A program made the position numbers and the translations under genes. 64,000 bases of DNA from Hallerella sp964587155 (GTDB taxonomy: Bacteria > Fibrobacterota > Fibrobacteria > Fibrobacterales > Fibrobacteraceae), in assembly GCA_964587155.1 (NCBI GenBank), contig CAZPKF010000007.1, positions 62,001-126,000 of the forward strand, in the 5' to 3' direction. The notes under the pieces are model-generated. The model was not told the DNA's origin, ran no database searches, and saw only the letters and a list, made by a program, of their open reading frames with translations. Shown one piece after another: positions 52,384 to 61,608 of the stretch; within the stretch, counting starts at the first letter, position 1; each line of letters begins with the position of its first letter.

Positions 52384-52875
52384 ATGGCCGAAAAAAAAAG
52401 CGCTCCGTCATTTTTGGTGAATTTTCTCACAGAAGATGAACAAAAAGAGTTCCCTTGGAAATCCCGTTTTGAACCACTCGCCCGGAAAATTCTCCTGGAA
52501 GAGGGGCATCCGGAAAATGTGAATATCGTTCTTTGTGATGATGGGACGGTTCGCGAGTTGAACAGGCAATATCGCCATCTGGACAAGGTGACGGACGTGT
52601 TGAGCTTTGAATGGCACGAAGATTATCTGCTCGGAGAAATTTACATTGCCAGTGAACAGGTGAAGCGTCAGGCTCCGAAGTTTGGAAACACCTTTTACGC
52701 GGAGCTCAAACGGATGATTGTCCATGGGCTGTTGCACCTTTCCGGCTATGACCACCATACGGTTTCGGAACGTTCCGTGATGCGCCGTCGGGAACGGGAA
52801 ATTTTGGGTCGTGACATTTATCGTGCCGATACGGGTATGGCTTCCCCGAGTAAAGAACGCCGAAGGAAAAAATAA
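52384..52875 (+). CDS. ybeY: rRNA maturation endoribonuclease YbeY
   Basis: Zinc-dependent endoribonuclease that acts on 16S rRNA 3' end and in ribosome quality control; 163 residues. The catalytic zinc motif HGLLHLSGYDHH is intact, and NRQYRHLDKVTDVLSFEW is the conserved N-terminal part. The ATG at 52384 directly follows the previous stop; the much longer upstream open frame is out of register with that gene and was rejected. Shares TAATG with the next gene. Confidence 0.95.
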   Translation: MAEKKSAPSFLVNFLTEDEQKEFPWKSRFEPLARKILLEEGHPENVNIVLCDDGTVRELNRQYRHLDKVTDVLSFEWHEDYLLGEIYIASEQVKRQAPKFGNTFYAELKRMIVHGLLHLSGYDHHTVSERSVMRRREREILGRDIYRADTGMASPSKERRRKK

Positions 52876-54200
52876 TGCTGGATTTGAACTGGATGATGCA
52901 AGGTACAACGGTTTTCATTGTTGTTGCTGTCGTTTTGGTTGTCCTTTCGGGGCTTTTTTCCCTGGTCAAAACGGTTTTTTTGTCGCTATCCGTGACGACC
53001 GAAAGCGAAGAGGATGAAAAATTGGTGGCGCGGGTGAACGCCTATGTGGATGCGCCCGGGTTCAACGAGACGATTTCCATTGCACGCATCATTTTGAACG
53101 CTTCGGCGGGAGTTCTTGGCTTTTTGGCCGCCTATGCGCTGACCTGTGGATTTTATGGGCATCCGGTTTTGGGTCTTTGCCTTTATGTGATTTTGGCTGG
53201 ATTCGTGGAATATGTGGTGGTCATTTTGATTCCGAATATGTTCGGCGTTTTCCGGCCAGAAACGTTTTCCCGGATGCTTTTGCCTGTTTACAAGATATTG
53301 CGGTTGCCGTTTGCGTTAGAAGCGAAATGCGCCAATTGGGTTTATTTGAAAGTTCACAAAGCGTTGGGATACAATCCGAAGTTGAGCTTTCTTTCGGAAG
53401 ACAAACGGGATGCGCTGGAATCCGATATGTCTGACGAAGATGAAGACGCATTAGACGAAGATGAGCGGCAGATGGTGCTGAATATTTTTGATTTTGTCGA
53501 AACGCCTGTTCGCGAAATCATGACTCCCCGCGTTGACATGGTGACGATCGACATTTCTTCGACATTAGAAGAAACGATTCACGTCTTGAACGAAGAGCGC
53601 CATTCCCGCGTACCTGTTTACAGGGATTCCATCGACAACATCGTCGGAGTCCTTTCCGCCAGGGATTTTTTGGAATGGTATACGGAACATGGGAAAGAAC
53701 CTTTCGACCTCCAATCCCTGTTGAATCCGGTCGTTTTTGTTCCTCAGCAAAAGCAAATCGATGATTTGCTCCGCGAGTTGCGTGAAAACGGAAATCAGCT
53801 TGCGATTGTCGTCGATGAATACGGCGGCGTGGCGGGCCTTGTCACCGTCGAAGATATCGTCGAAGAAATCGTCGGTGAAATCAAGGACGAAGACGACTTG
53901 GAAGAAGACGCGATGATTCAAAAATTGAAAGATGGACGATACATCTTCAATCCGCTGATTACCATTTCCGATTTTGAAGATGCGACTGGGATTGCACTCA
54001 AAGAGCCGGAAGGCGTGCACGTGGAAACCGTTTCTGGATTGATTTTGGCAAAGCTTGGCGCGATTCCTTCGGCTGGTGCGGAAGTGGATATTGGCGGGCA
54101 TAAGTTCCGCGTTATCAAAATGGACGGCACCCGCATGACGAAAGCGATGCTTGTTCCCCAAGACAGGCTTACCCGGAAAGTGTCCAGCATTCCGCGATAG
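52875..54200 (+). CDS. CNNM/CorC-family protein with CBS domains
   Basis: 441 residues. Three or four N-terminal membrane segments (about 5-150; TTVFIVVAVVLVVLSGLFSL) represent the DUF21 part. A cytoplasmic CBS pair (about 210-335) follows, with EIMTPRVDMVTID and RHSRVPVYRDSIDNIVGVLS, then VVDEYGGVAGLVTVEDIVEE. A CorC_HlyC transport-associated domain ends the protein (about 350-430). Such proteins export Mg or Na ions or sense Mg-ATP. An acidic loop (SDEDEDALDEDE) precedes the CBS pair. Third gene after ybeY with 1-base overlap; the ybeY-corC pairing is widely conserved. Confidence 0.92.
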   Translation: MLDLNWMMQGTTVFIVVAVVLVVLSGLFSLVKTVFLSLSVTTESEEDEKLVARVNAYVDAPGFNETISIARIILNASAGVLGFLAAYALTCGFYGHPVLGLCLYVILAGFVEYVVVILIPNMFGVFRPETFSRMLLPVYKILRLPFALEAKCANWVYLKVHKALGYNPKLSFLSEDKRDALESDMSDEDEDALDEDERQMVLNIFDFVETPVREIMTPRVDMVTIDISSTLEETIHVLNEERHSRVPVYRDSIDNIVGVLSARDFLEWYTEHGKEPFDLQSLLNPVVFVPQQKQIDDLLRELRENGNQLAIVVDEYGGVAGLVTVEDIVEEIVGEIKDEDDLEEDAMIQKLKDGRYIFNPLITISDFEDATGIALKEPEGVHVETVSGLILAKLGAIPSAGAEVDIGGHKFRVIKMDGTRMTKAMLVPQDRLTRKVSSIPR

Positions 54201-54308
54201 CTCGGACCGCCGTTTATTGTTAGACGAAACTAAAACAAATGTACTCACGGTAGTTTTTAAGCGCCTTTTCCCGAAAACAGGCGGAATCGTCGGTCTTTTT
54301 GTTCTTTT

Positions 54309-54338
54309 TTGGTCGATGAATCCCAAATTTCATATATT
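54309..54338 (+). promoter_or_regulatory. Possible pflB promoter
   Basis: TTGGTC at 54309-54314 and TATATT at 54333-54338 are 18 bp apart. A leader of about 33 bases and AAAGGAGAATCTT (a strong ribosome-binding site) precede the ATG. No FNR-type palindrome is apparent. Confidence 0.4.
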
Positions 54339-54378
54339 TGAAATGCTGTAAAAAATCGATTAAGCAAAGGAGAATCTT

Positions 54379-56631
54379 ATGATTCAGAACGAAGCTTGGG
54401 AAGGCTTTGAAGGACGAATTTGGAAAGACGAAATCAACGTCCGCGACTTTATTCAAAAAAATTATAAGCCGTATAATGGTGACGAAACATTTTTGGCAAA
54501 TCCGACCGAGGCGACAGACAAACTTTGGGGAAAACTGAAGCAGCTTCAAAAGGAAGAACGCAAAAAAGGCGGAGTCCTTGACATGGACACGGAAGTCGTC
54601 TCTTCCATCACGTCGCATGCGCCCGGCTACATTGACGAATCCATGAAGGAGCTAGAACAGATTGTCGGACTCCAAACTGATAAGCCGTTAAAACGCGCCT
54701 TTATGCCGTTTGGCGGAATCCGCATGGCCGAAGAAGCTTGCTCAACCTATGGTTACACGCCTTCGCCGAAATTGCATGAAATTTTCACAAAGTATCATAA
54801 AACGCATAATGACGGCGTTTTTGACGTTTATACGCCAGAAATGAAATTGGCTCGTCACAGCCACATTGTGACTGGACTTCCGGATACTTATGGCCGTGGG
54901 CGGATTGTCGGCGATTATCGTCGGGTGGCCCTTTATGGAATTGATTTTTTGATTGCCAAAAAGCAAGAAGACAAGGCAAATTGTGGCGACGGCACCATGA
55001 CGGACGCTGTTATTCGTCTGCGTGAAGAACTTTCCATGCAGATCAAGGCCTTGAAAGAATTGAAAGTGATGGCCGCTTCCTATGGGTTTGATATTTCGGG
55101 CCCAGCGAAAACGGCAAAAGAAGCTGTTCAGTGGCTTTACTTTGGCTATTTGGGAGCTATTAAAACGCAAAATGGCGCTGCGATGAGCGTTGGACGCGTT
55201 TCCACATTCCTAGATATTTACATGGAACGCGATTTGGAAAAGGGAATTCTCACAGAGCAAGAAGCGCAGGAACTGATCGACCATCTGGTGATGAAATGCC
55301 GTATGGTCAAATTTGCCCGTATCCCGTCTTACAATCAGCTGTTCTCCGGGGATCCGGTGTGGGCGACACTTGAAGTGGCCGGCATGGGAATCGACGGAAG
55401 GCACATGGTGACGAAAAACGATTACCGCTTTTTGCACACTTTGGAAAACATGGGGCCGTCTCCGGAGCCGAACCTCACCGTCCTTTACACAGACAAGCTT
55501 CCGGAAAATTTCAAGAAGTATGCCGCCAAGATTTCTGTGAAAACGAGTTCCATCCAATATGAAAATGATGATGTGATGAAGCCGGTTTGGGGGGACGATT
55601 ATTCCATTTGCTGTTGCGTTTCGGCGACCCAAACGGGTAAAGAAATGCAATTCTTTGGAGCCCGCGCCAATTTGGCCAAAGCGCTCCTTTATGCGATTAA
55701 CGGCGGTGTTGACGAAAAGAGCGGCGAACAGGTTGGCCCTGCGTACAAGCCAATCACATCGGAGTATTTGGATTACGAAGAAGTGATGAAAAAGTACGAT
55801 GCCATGCTCGAATGGTTGGCGGATTTGTATGTGAATACGCTGAATGCAATTCAGTATATGCACGACAAGTATTATTACGAAGCGGAAGAAATGGCTTTGA
55901 TCGATACGGATGTCCGCCGGACTTTTGCAACGGGCATTGCCGGGTTCTCACATGTGATTGATTCCCTTTCTGCGATTAAATATGCGAAAGTGAAAGTTAT
56001 CCGCAACGAAAAAGGCGTAGCCGTCGATTACAAGGTCGAGGGGGAATTCCCGAAATACGGCAATGATGATGACCGGGCAGATGAAATCGGCGTGGAATTG
56101 CTCCGCAGCTTCATGACGAAGATTCGGAAGCATCACACTTATCGCGATTCTGAACCGACGACTTCGATTTTGACGATTACGTCGAATGTGGTTTATGGAA
56201 AGGCGACGGGTGCCATGCCGGATGGCCGTAAAGAGGGTGAACCGCTTTCTCCGGGAGCGAATCCGAGTTATGGTGCGGAACAGAATGGACTTCTCGCGTC
56301 ACTCAATTCTGTTGCCAAGGTGCCGTATCATTGGGCACTTGACGGTATCAGCAACACCCAGACAATCAATCCGGAAGCGTTGGGTCACAGCGATGAAGAA
56401 CGTACGAACAATTTGGTGCAGGTCTTAGACGGTTATTTCGCCCAAGGCCCTCATCATTTGAACGTAAATGTCTTTGGCCGTGAAAAGCTCCTTGATGCGA
56501 TGGAACATCCGGAAAAAGAAGAATACCAGAACTTCACCATTCGAGTGTCCGGTTACGCGGTCAAGTTCATCGATTTGACAAAAGAACAGCAGATGGATGT
56601 GATTTCGCGTACTTGCCACGATAGAATGTAG
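54379..56631 (+). CDS. pflB: Formate C-acetyltransferase (pyruvate formate-lyase)
   Basis: Converts pyruvate and CoA to acetyl-CoA and formate without oxygen, using a glycyl radical; cytoplasmic, 750 residues, normal length. The two active-site cysteines lie in SICCCVSATQTGKEMQFFGA, and the radical glycine in the C-terminal RVSGYAVKF. Core family parts such as RMAEEACSTYGYTPSP and DDRADEIGVELLRSFM are present. A strong ribosome-binding site precedes the ATG. Together with pflA it gives the cell its formate and acetate fermentation. Confidence 0.98.
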   Translation: MIQNEAWEGFEGRIWKDEINVRDFIQKNYKPYNGDETFLANPTEATDKLWGKLKQLQKEERKKGGVLDMDTEVVSSITSHAPGYIDESMKELEQIVGLQTDKPLKRAFMPFGGIRMAEEACSTYGYTPSPKLHEIFTKYHKTHNDGVFDVYTPEMKLARHSHIVTGLPDTYGRGRIVGDYRRVALYGIDFLIAKKQEDKANCGDGTMTDAVIRLREELSMQIKALKELKVMAASYGFDISGPAKTAKEAVQWLYFGYLGAIKTQNGAAMSVGRVSTFLDIYMERDLEKGILTEQEAQELIDHLVMKCRMVKFARIPSYNQLFSGDPVWATLEVAGMGIDGRHMVTKNDYRFLHTLENMGPSPEPNLTVLYTDKLPENFKKYAAKISVKTSSIQYENDDVMKPVWGDDYSICCCVSATQTGKEMQFFGARANLAKALLYAINGGVDEKSGEQVGPAYKPITSEYLDYEEVMKKYDAMLEWLADLYVNTLNAIQYMHDKYYYEAEEMALIDTDVRRTFATGIAGFSHVIDSLSAIKYAKVKVIRNEKGVAVDYKVEGEFPKYGNDDDRADEIGVELLRSFMTKIRKHHTYRDSEPTTSILTITSNVVYGKATGAMPDGRKEGEPLSPGANPSYGAEQNGLLASLNSVAKVPYHWALDGISNTQTINPEALGHSDEERTNNLVQVLDGYFAQGPHHLNVNVFGREKLLDAMEHPEKEEYQNFTIRVSGYAVKFIDLTKEQQMDVISRTCHDRM

Positions 56632-56632
56632 C

Positions 56633-57379
56633 ATGACGGTTGGGCGCATTCACAAATTGGAATCTTTCGGACTTGTGGATGGGCCCGGAGTGCGGTATGT
56701 CGTGTTTTTGCAGGGCTGCCGCATGCGTTGCCGTTATTGTCATAATCCAGAATCTTGGAATAGCACCGGGGGAAAACTCTACACTCCTCAGGAGCTGTTT
56801 TCGCAAGTATACCGTTACAAATCTTATTGGAAAAACAATGGGGGCGTGACGGTCAGCGGTGGGGAACCCCTGCTGCAAATGGATTTCTTGTTGGAATTTT
56901 TTGAATTATGCCGGGAACATTCGGTCAATACGGCTTTGGATACCAGCGGGAATCCGTTTTCGGAAGAGGCGGATTATTTGTCCAAATTCGACAGGCTTTT
57001 GGAGGCGACTTCCATTGTCCTGTTGGATTTGAAAATGTGGGATTCCGATGGGCACAAAAGCCTTACTGGCCAATCGAATGAAAACATTTTGAAAATGGCG
57101 ACTCACCTTTCCGAGAAAGGCGTTCCCATTTGGATTCGCCGCGTTTTGGTTCCTGGACTCACCGATGATGATAAGGATTTGGAAAATACATATAAATTCA
57201 TCTGTTCCCTGAAAACGGTCCGCCGGGTGGAAGTCCTGCCTTATCACGCATTTGCGATTCCCAAATGGCAACAGCTGGGAATTCCCTACACGTTGATGGA
57301 AGCGAAGTCTCCGACAGAGGAACAGGTGAAACGCGCGGAAGAAATTTTGCACGTTAAAAGTTTTCCCGATTATTCGTAA
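56633..57379 (+). CDS. pflA: Pyruvate formate-lyase activating enzyme
   Basis: Radical SAM enzyme that installs the glycyl radical on PflB; 248 residues. The [4Fe-4S] site CRMRCRYCHNPESW has the CxxxCxxC motif. GGVTVSGGEPLLQMDFLLEF is the SAM-binding GGEP segment, and DTSGNP and LLDLKMWDSDGHK are the substrate-side parts. It starts 1 base after the pflB stop. Nothing beyond the two genes is co-transcribed. Confidence 0.97.
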   Translation: MTVGRIHKLESFGLVDGPGVRYVVFLQGCRMRCRYCHNPESWNSTGGKLYTPQELFSQVYRYKSYWKNNGGVTVSGGEPLLQMDFLLEFFELCREHSVNTALDTSGNPFSEEADYLSKFDRLLEATSIVLLDLKMWDSDGHKSLTGQSNENILKMATHLSEKGVPIWIRRVLVPGLTDDDKDLENTYKFICSLKTVRRVEVLPYHAFAIPKWQQLGIPYTLMEAKSPTEEQVKRAEEILHVKSFPDYS

Positions 57380-57491
57380 CAGCTTTGATTCTGTTTGGCA
57401 AAATTTCCATTTAAAAATAAGAGATCCGTTCAAAGAAAACATTCTTTTTTGCAAGAGAAGTTTGCCGGTGCGGTTAAGAAGGGAATCCTTA

Positions 57492-57630
57492 CTGCGAAAA
57501 CGGCACTACCGTTGCCGCCCAAATCGTGCAAATTTCCAACCCCTGCAGAAAAGATTTTCCGTGTGAAATCCACTCATATCAACCCATTCCGCAGCCTTAA
57601 TTTTCAACAGCTGCTTCTTAATTCCGCATG
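57492..57630 (+). repeat. Dispersed intergenic repeat, copy C
   Basis: Starts with CTGCGAAAACGG, has CCCAAATCGTGCAAATTTCC and CTGCAGAAAAGATTTTCCG, then a looser tail ending TTAATTCC. It lies in the 348-bp spacer between the convergent ends of pflA and yebC. The spacer otherwise holds only the yebC terminator. Confidence 0.6.
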
Positions 57631-57659
57631 ATGCGTTGTGGTTTCACTCCGGGCTTCAT

Positions 57660-57697
57660 ACAGAAAACCCCGGAAGTTGTGTTCAACTTTCGGGGGC
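57660..57697 (-). terminator. Intrinsic terminator of yebC
   Basis: CCCCGGAAGTTG (57668-57679) and CAACTTTCGGGG (57684-57695) form a 12-bp stem with one mismatch and a 4-base loop. Read on the minus strand it is followed by TTTTC. Just past the yebC stop. Confidence 0.75.
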
Positions 57698-57727
57698 AAT
57701 GATGCAATTTAATTTATTCGGAATGGA

Positions 57728-58474
57728 TTACTCTGCAGAATCCAAATCTTCGTCGCTGATTTCGGCGTTGTGGTAAACGTCTTGAACGTCGTCGTCGTCT
57801 TCGAATTTGTCGAGTAATTTCAACAGCTTCTGGGCATCGGCGTGTTCCAGTTTGACAGGATCATTGGGAACGTAGCTGATTTCTGCGCTGAGCATTTCAA
57901 TGCCGGCCGCTTCAAGAGCTTTGGTTACGGCATCGAAAGATTCCGGGGACGTAGAAATTTCATGCACGTCGTCTTCTGTGGCCATGTCGTCTGCGCCAGC
58001 TTCGAGAGCAACATCCATCACCTGATCTTCGGTGTATTTGGATGCGTCGACATCGATAACGCCTTTATGGGTGAACGCCCAAGCAACGGAACCCGCTTCG
58101 CCGAGGCTGCCGCCGTTTTTGTTGAAAATGTTGCGGATGTTCGAAACGGTACGCGTTTTGTTGTCTGTCATGCATTTGACGAAAATGGCGACTCCGCCGG
58201 GGCCGCGGCCTTCGTAAATCGGTTCTTCCATGATGACGTCTTTGCCTTCGCCGGTTCCCTTTGCAATTGCCGATTCAATGTTCTTGGCCGGAAGGCTTTG
58301 GCTTTTTGCTTTGAGGATGGCTGCGCGGAGACGCGGGTTGGCATCTGGATTGCCGCCGCCGAGTTTGGCTGCAATGGAAATTTCTTTAATGAATTTGTTC
58401 CAAGCTTTGGCGCGGGCGACATCCGTTTTTGCTTTCTTGCGTTTTGTCGTTGCCCATTTGGAATGTCCGGACAT
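57728..58474 (-). CDS. yebC: YebC/PmpR family DNA-binding or translation factor
   Basis: 248 residues, cytoplasmic. The family signature opens the protein: MSGHSKWATTKRKKAKTDVA and KLGGGNPDANPRLRAAI, with GRGPGGVAIFVKCMTDNKTR and NKNGGSLGEAGSVAWAF later. YebC proteins are described as transcription regulators and, more recently, as factors that help ribosomes through proline stretches. An acidic C-terminus (DEDLDSAE) ends it. GAGG precedes the ATG. It is separated from the amidase operon by 119 bases and has its own terminator. Confidence 0.95.
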   Translation of the reverse strand: MSGHSKWATTKRKKAKTDVARAKAWNKFIKEISIAAKLGGGNPDANPRLRAAILKAKSQSLPAKNIESAIAKGTGEGKDVIMEEPIYEGRGPGGVAIFVKCMTDNKTRTVSNIRNIFNKNGGSLGEAGSVAWAFTHKGVIDVDASKYTEDQVMDVALEAGADDMATEDDVHEISTSPESFDAVTKALEAAGIEMLSAEISYVPNDPVKLEHADAQKLLKLLDKFEDDDDVQDVYHNAEISDEDLDSAE

Positions 58475-58593
58475 AAATACCTCGGAGGTTCAAAATTGAT
58501 GTTCCAAAAATAGCATTCTGAAGTGGAACGAAAAAGATTTTTCATCAAAAATTGTTGAAAGAATGGCTGTTTTATGAAATAGAAGGGAAAATT

Positions 58594-59796
58594 TTAGTGG
58601 GAAAGCGTTTTCAGATATTCGTCAATCGCTTTGCGGTATTCTTCAACTCCAGCCGCGATGCGTTTCGCCATCTCTTTTTGCCCTTTTTCGGAATTCATGT
58701 ATTTTTCTTCTTCGGGGTTGCTGATGAATCCCAGTTCAATGAGCGTTGCCGGCATGAGTGCTCCGACGAGAACCATGAATCCGGCTCCACCTGCGCCAGA
58801 ACCTTGCTTGGGAATTTTTCCGCCTTCGTAAGCGCGGATTGTCTTTTCTGTGAAGGTGTAACTGGCGTGTTTGTACTGTTCGAGGCGTGCTTGGAGCTTT
58901 AACCAGTCGAGAGGGGAAAGTTCTTCTTTGGAGTTTTTGTCACCGTAGGTTTTGGCCACTTTGTTTTCGCGGCGGGCGATGGCGCGGTCTTCTTCGTTTT
59001 CGGGATCGCGTAAAACATAAATGCGGAATCCCCGCGTCTTTTTTTTGCGGGCGGCATTTCCGTCAATGGCGTTGCAGTGCAGACTGATGAAAAGGTCGCC
59101 GTTCCATTTGTTGGCTAATTGCGGACGTTCGGAAAGCTGAATGAATTTATCTGTATCGCGGGTGAGTTTTACCTGAAACCCTTTCGAAAGTAATTCCTTT
59201 TCGAGAAGTTTTGCTACAGAAAGTACGATGTCTTTTTCGTTTGAAATTTTTCCGATGGCTCCGGGGTCTTTTCCTCCGTGACCAGGATCGATGATGATTG
59301 TTTTGACTTCGCGTGAACCGGGGGGGGCGTTCTTATTTTTGACCGTGGCCTTTGACGATGAGGATGGCGCGGATGAAGATGAAATTGCGGCGGACGAAAT
59401 ATTTTTTTCGGGAGGGGCTGCTTTGGTTTCGTCTGATTTTAAAAAGTTGGCGGCAGTATCTAAAACGTAGCGTTTTGAAAACGCCTTGGAAAAAATCTCG
59501 ACGGTTTCATTCAGCGGAGCCCAAAGAGCATCGTTTTCGAAAAGGGTGGGCGTAGACAGCTTGTGGGCGTTTCCGTTGGCGAAGATGTAGGGAACGCCTA
59601 ATACGAATGCGCAGGAAAGGGGCTTGCCTTCGGCTTTGAAGTGCCTTTCGACGGGATGCCAAGAAGTAGACAAACCTTCTGCTTTGGAGAGGGAGTCAAT
59701 GTTCACCATCCAGATGCCGTTTTTTTGCATTGCGGGAATGTCGGCGAGGATTGCCGAAAAGAGTCCAAAAAAGAGAATGGCGAAGAGAGCTTTCAA
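58594..59796 (-). CDS. N-acetylmuramoyl-L-alanine amidase (Amidase_3)
   Basis: Zinc enzyme that cuts the amide bond between MurNAc and the stem peptide, freeing dividing cells; periplasmic, 400 residues. A signal peptide (MKALFAILFFGLFSAILA) and an N-terminal beta-rich domain are followed by a serine-rich linker (about 130-160) and the catalytic domain (about 165-395). Zinc ligands lie in IDPGHGGKDPGA, in NEKDIVLS and in FISLHCNA; the catalytic Glu is in LIELGFISNPEE. The start is TTG, overlapping the smpB stop as TTGA. An eight-base G/C run lies in the linker coding region (59320-59327). Confidence 0.93.
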   Translation of the reverse strand: MKALFAILFFGLFSAILADIPAMQKNGIWMVNIDSLSKAEGLSTSWHPVERHFKAEGKPLSCAFVLGVPYIFANGNAHKLSTPTLFENDALWAPLNETVEIFSKAFSKRYVLDTAANFLKSDETKAAPPEKNISSAAISSSSAPSSSSKATVKNKNAPPGSREVKTIIIDPGHGGKDPGAIGKISNEKDIVLSVAKLLEKELLSKGFQVKLTRDTDKFIQLSERPQLANKWNGDLFISLHCNAIDGNAARKKKTRGFRIYVLRDPENEEDRAIARRENKVAKTYGDKNSKEELSPLDWLKLQARLEQYKHASYTFTEKTIRAYEGGKIPKQGSGAGGAGFMVLVGALMPATLIELGFISNPEEEKYMNSEKGQKEMAKRIAAGVEEYRKAIDEYLKTLSH

Positions 59797-60272
59797 CGGT
59801 GACCGGCCTTGACGATTCGCGCAATGGCGAGTTTTTCATCGCGGGCGATAAGGTCTGCCCGTTTGTCGCGTTGATCCTTGCCCCTGCAAATTCCCACATC
59901 GATTTTGGCGTATCGGTTTTTGAAGTATAATTTTAACGGGATGAGGGTTAATCCTTTGAGTTCGGTCGCCTTGCGCATTTTTTGAATTTCGGACTTGTGC
60001 GCGAGCAATTTGCGCTTGCGTTGCGGTTCGTGCCCAAAGGCGCGGGCGAACGAATAGTCGTCAATGTGCGCGGCGACCAGCCAAAGTTCATTTTTGTCTT
60101 TGGAAACTTCGACCCATGCTTCGTTCAAGTTGCATTTTCCTGCGCGGATGGATTTGATTTCGGAACCGACGAGCATGATGCCGACTTCAAAATGATCCTC
60201 GATGAAGTAGAGATGGTTTGCTTTTCGGTTGGTGATGGTCGGCGTCCCGGCGGTTTGTTTTTTGTCAGCCAT
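59793..60272 (-). CDS. smpB: SsrA-binding protein
   Basis: Binds tmRNA and brings it to stalled ribosomes; 159 residues. Family parts are NRKANHLYFIEDHFEVGIML, GSEIKSIRAGKCNLNEAWVE, and KGLTLIPLKLYFKNRYAKID with GKDQRDKRAD. ATG at 60272 (MADKKQT) was chosen over an upstream in-frame codon. It overlaps the HU gene end by 8 bases and the amidase start by 4, in the operon obg-HU-smpB-amidase. Confidence 0.97.
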   Translation of the reverse strand: MADKKQTAGTPTITNRKANHLYFIEDHFEVGIMLVGSEIKSIRAGKCNLNEAWVEVSKDKNELWLVAAHIDDYSFARAFGHEPQRKRKLLAHKSEIQKMRKATELKGLTLIPLKLYFKNRYAKIDVGICRGKDQRDKRADLIARDEKLAIARIVKAGHR

Positions 60273-60612
60273 GGTCTTCGTTCTCAATTTTTTCAATGAA
60301 GCTGATGTCGGACTGCATGGAGTCTAGTAGGCGGCTCAGTTCCCGGCTCGCTTCAAAAACGGGGCGGATTTGGGCGTCGACATCGACTTTTTCTCCGGTA
60401 TGCGGATTTCGGGCTGTCCGGGCGTTCCGCTTTCGCAATTTGAACCTGCCGAATCCGCGGATTTCGATGTTCTTTCCATCGATTAGGGCTTTTGCTATGG
60501 CATCCAAAAAACTTTCGACGATGATTTTCGTTTCCACCTGCGTTAAACCTGCGCGGGAGGCGATATCTTCGACCAACTCTTTTTTGGTGATGTTGTTTTT
60601 GGATGCGGACAT
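60265..60612 (-). CDS. HU/IHF-family DNA-binding protein
   Basis: Nucleoid protein that bends DNA, 115 residues with a short C-terminal extension beyond the usual 90-100. KKELVEDIASRAGLTQVETK opens the helical body. The DNA-binding arm is IEIRGFGRFKLRKRNARTAR followed by NPHTGEKVDV. HU and IHF cannot be separated on this evidence. It follows obg directly (TAAATG) and overlaps smpB. Confidence 0.93.
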   Translation of the reverse strand: MSASKNNITKKELVEDIASRAGLTQVETKIIVESFLDAIAKALIDGKNIEIRGFGRFKLRKRNARTARNPHTGEKVDVDAQIRPVFEASRELSRLLDSMQSDISFIEKIENEDHG

Positions 60613-61608
60613 TTATTTTCCCCAGCCGGAAGCTTTTTTGCGCTTGTCCGGAACAAGCCCACCTAGGGCTTTTTTCAAATCTTGAAGCCCGATGCCGGTG
60701 ACGGCGGATGTCGAAATGAACGGCTGCTTTTTGGCCCGGAATGCCTTCTCGGCTTTTTCGATGCCCAAATCGGCTTTGTTCAGGGCGACAAGGAACGGCT
60801 TTTCGACAAGTTTGGGATGGAACTTTTCAAGTTCCGTGCGCAGTGTCTGGAATTTTTCCCAGGCGTCTTCTTCAAAAGCGTCGATGACAAAGAGCAGGGC
60901 GTAAGTGCGTTCGATGTGCTTCAAAAATTCGTGCCCGAGTCCGCGGCCTTCGCTAGCTCCTTCGATGAGTCCGGGGATGTCGGCAATGACAAAGCTGCGG
61001 GATGATTCGGAAACAATGCCTAAAACCGGTTCTAACGTGGTGAACGGATAATCGCCGACTTTGGGCTTTCCGCTAGAAACTCGGTTTACCAAGGAAGATT
61101 TTCCAGCATTTGGGAAACCGACAAGGCCCACGTCTGCGACCAGTTTCAGTTCTAGGAATAGTTCCCGTTTTTCGCCGCTTTGTCCGCGAGTCGCTTTTTC
61201 TGGCCCTTGCATGGATGGGGTTACAAAGTGGACGTTTCCGAGTCCGCCGCGCCCGCCTTTGGCGGCTATCCAACGTTGGTTGGGCTCTGTCAAATCCGAC
61301 AGGATGTGCCCTTCGGCATCTTTGACTAGCGTGCCACAGGGAACGTCGATGATTAAATCTTTGGCGGATTTTCCGGTGCACCGTGCCGCACCGCCGTCTT
61401 CTCCGTTGGCTGCTTTGTAAATATGCGTATTGCCCATGTCGAGAAGAGTGGAGTATTGTTCGTTCGCGCGCAGGATGACGCTCCCACCGCGTCCGCCGTC
61501 GCCGCCGTCTGGCCCGCCTAGGGGAACGAATTTTTCGCGACGGAAACTGCTGAGTCCGTTGCCGCCTTTGCCGGAGCGCACTTCAATGGTTTTTTCGTCT
61601 AAAAACAT
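60613..61608 (-). CDS. obgE: GTPase Obg
   Basis: Essential ribosome-assembly GTPase, 331 residues. The glycine-rich Obg domain (1-158) begins MFLDEKTIEVRSGKGGNGLS and has GGPDGGDGGRGGSVIL. The G domain has G1 GFPNAGKSSLVNRV, switch DYPFTTLEP, G3 DIPGLIEGASEGRGLGHE, G4 NKAD and G5 STSAVTG. The extra C-terminal OCT domain of some species is absent. First gene of the minus operon leading to the amidase; divergent from the SPOR lipoprotein gene with 142 bases between. Confidence 0.97.
   Translation of the reverse strand: MFLDEKTIEVRSGKGGNGLSSFRREKFVPLGGPDGGDGGRGGSVILRANEQYSTLLDMGNTHIYKAANGEDGGAARCTGKSAKDLIIDVPCGTLVKDAEGHILSDLTEPNQRWIAAKGGRGGLGNVHFVTPSMQGPEKATRGQSGEKRELFLELKLVADVGLVGFPNAGKSSLVNRVSSGKPKVGDYPFTTLEPVLGIVSESSRSFVIADIPGLIEGASEGRGLGHEFLKHIERTYALLFVIDAFEEDAWEKFQTLRTELEKFHPKLVEKPFLVALNKADLGIEKAEKAFRAKKQPFISTSAVTGIGLQDLKKALGGLVPDKRKKASGWGK

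Noticed and set aside
52032..52586. 184-codon minus-strand open frame
   Set aside because: Antisense to the small conserved gene and ybeY, both with good starts and conserved motifs.
54201..54378. Spacer before pflB checked for a riboswitch or FNR site
   Set aside because: No known riboswitch core and no TTGAT-N4-ATCAA-like palindrome could be found.
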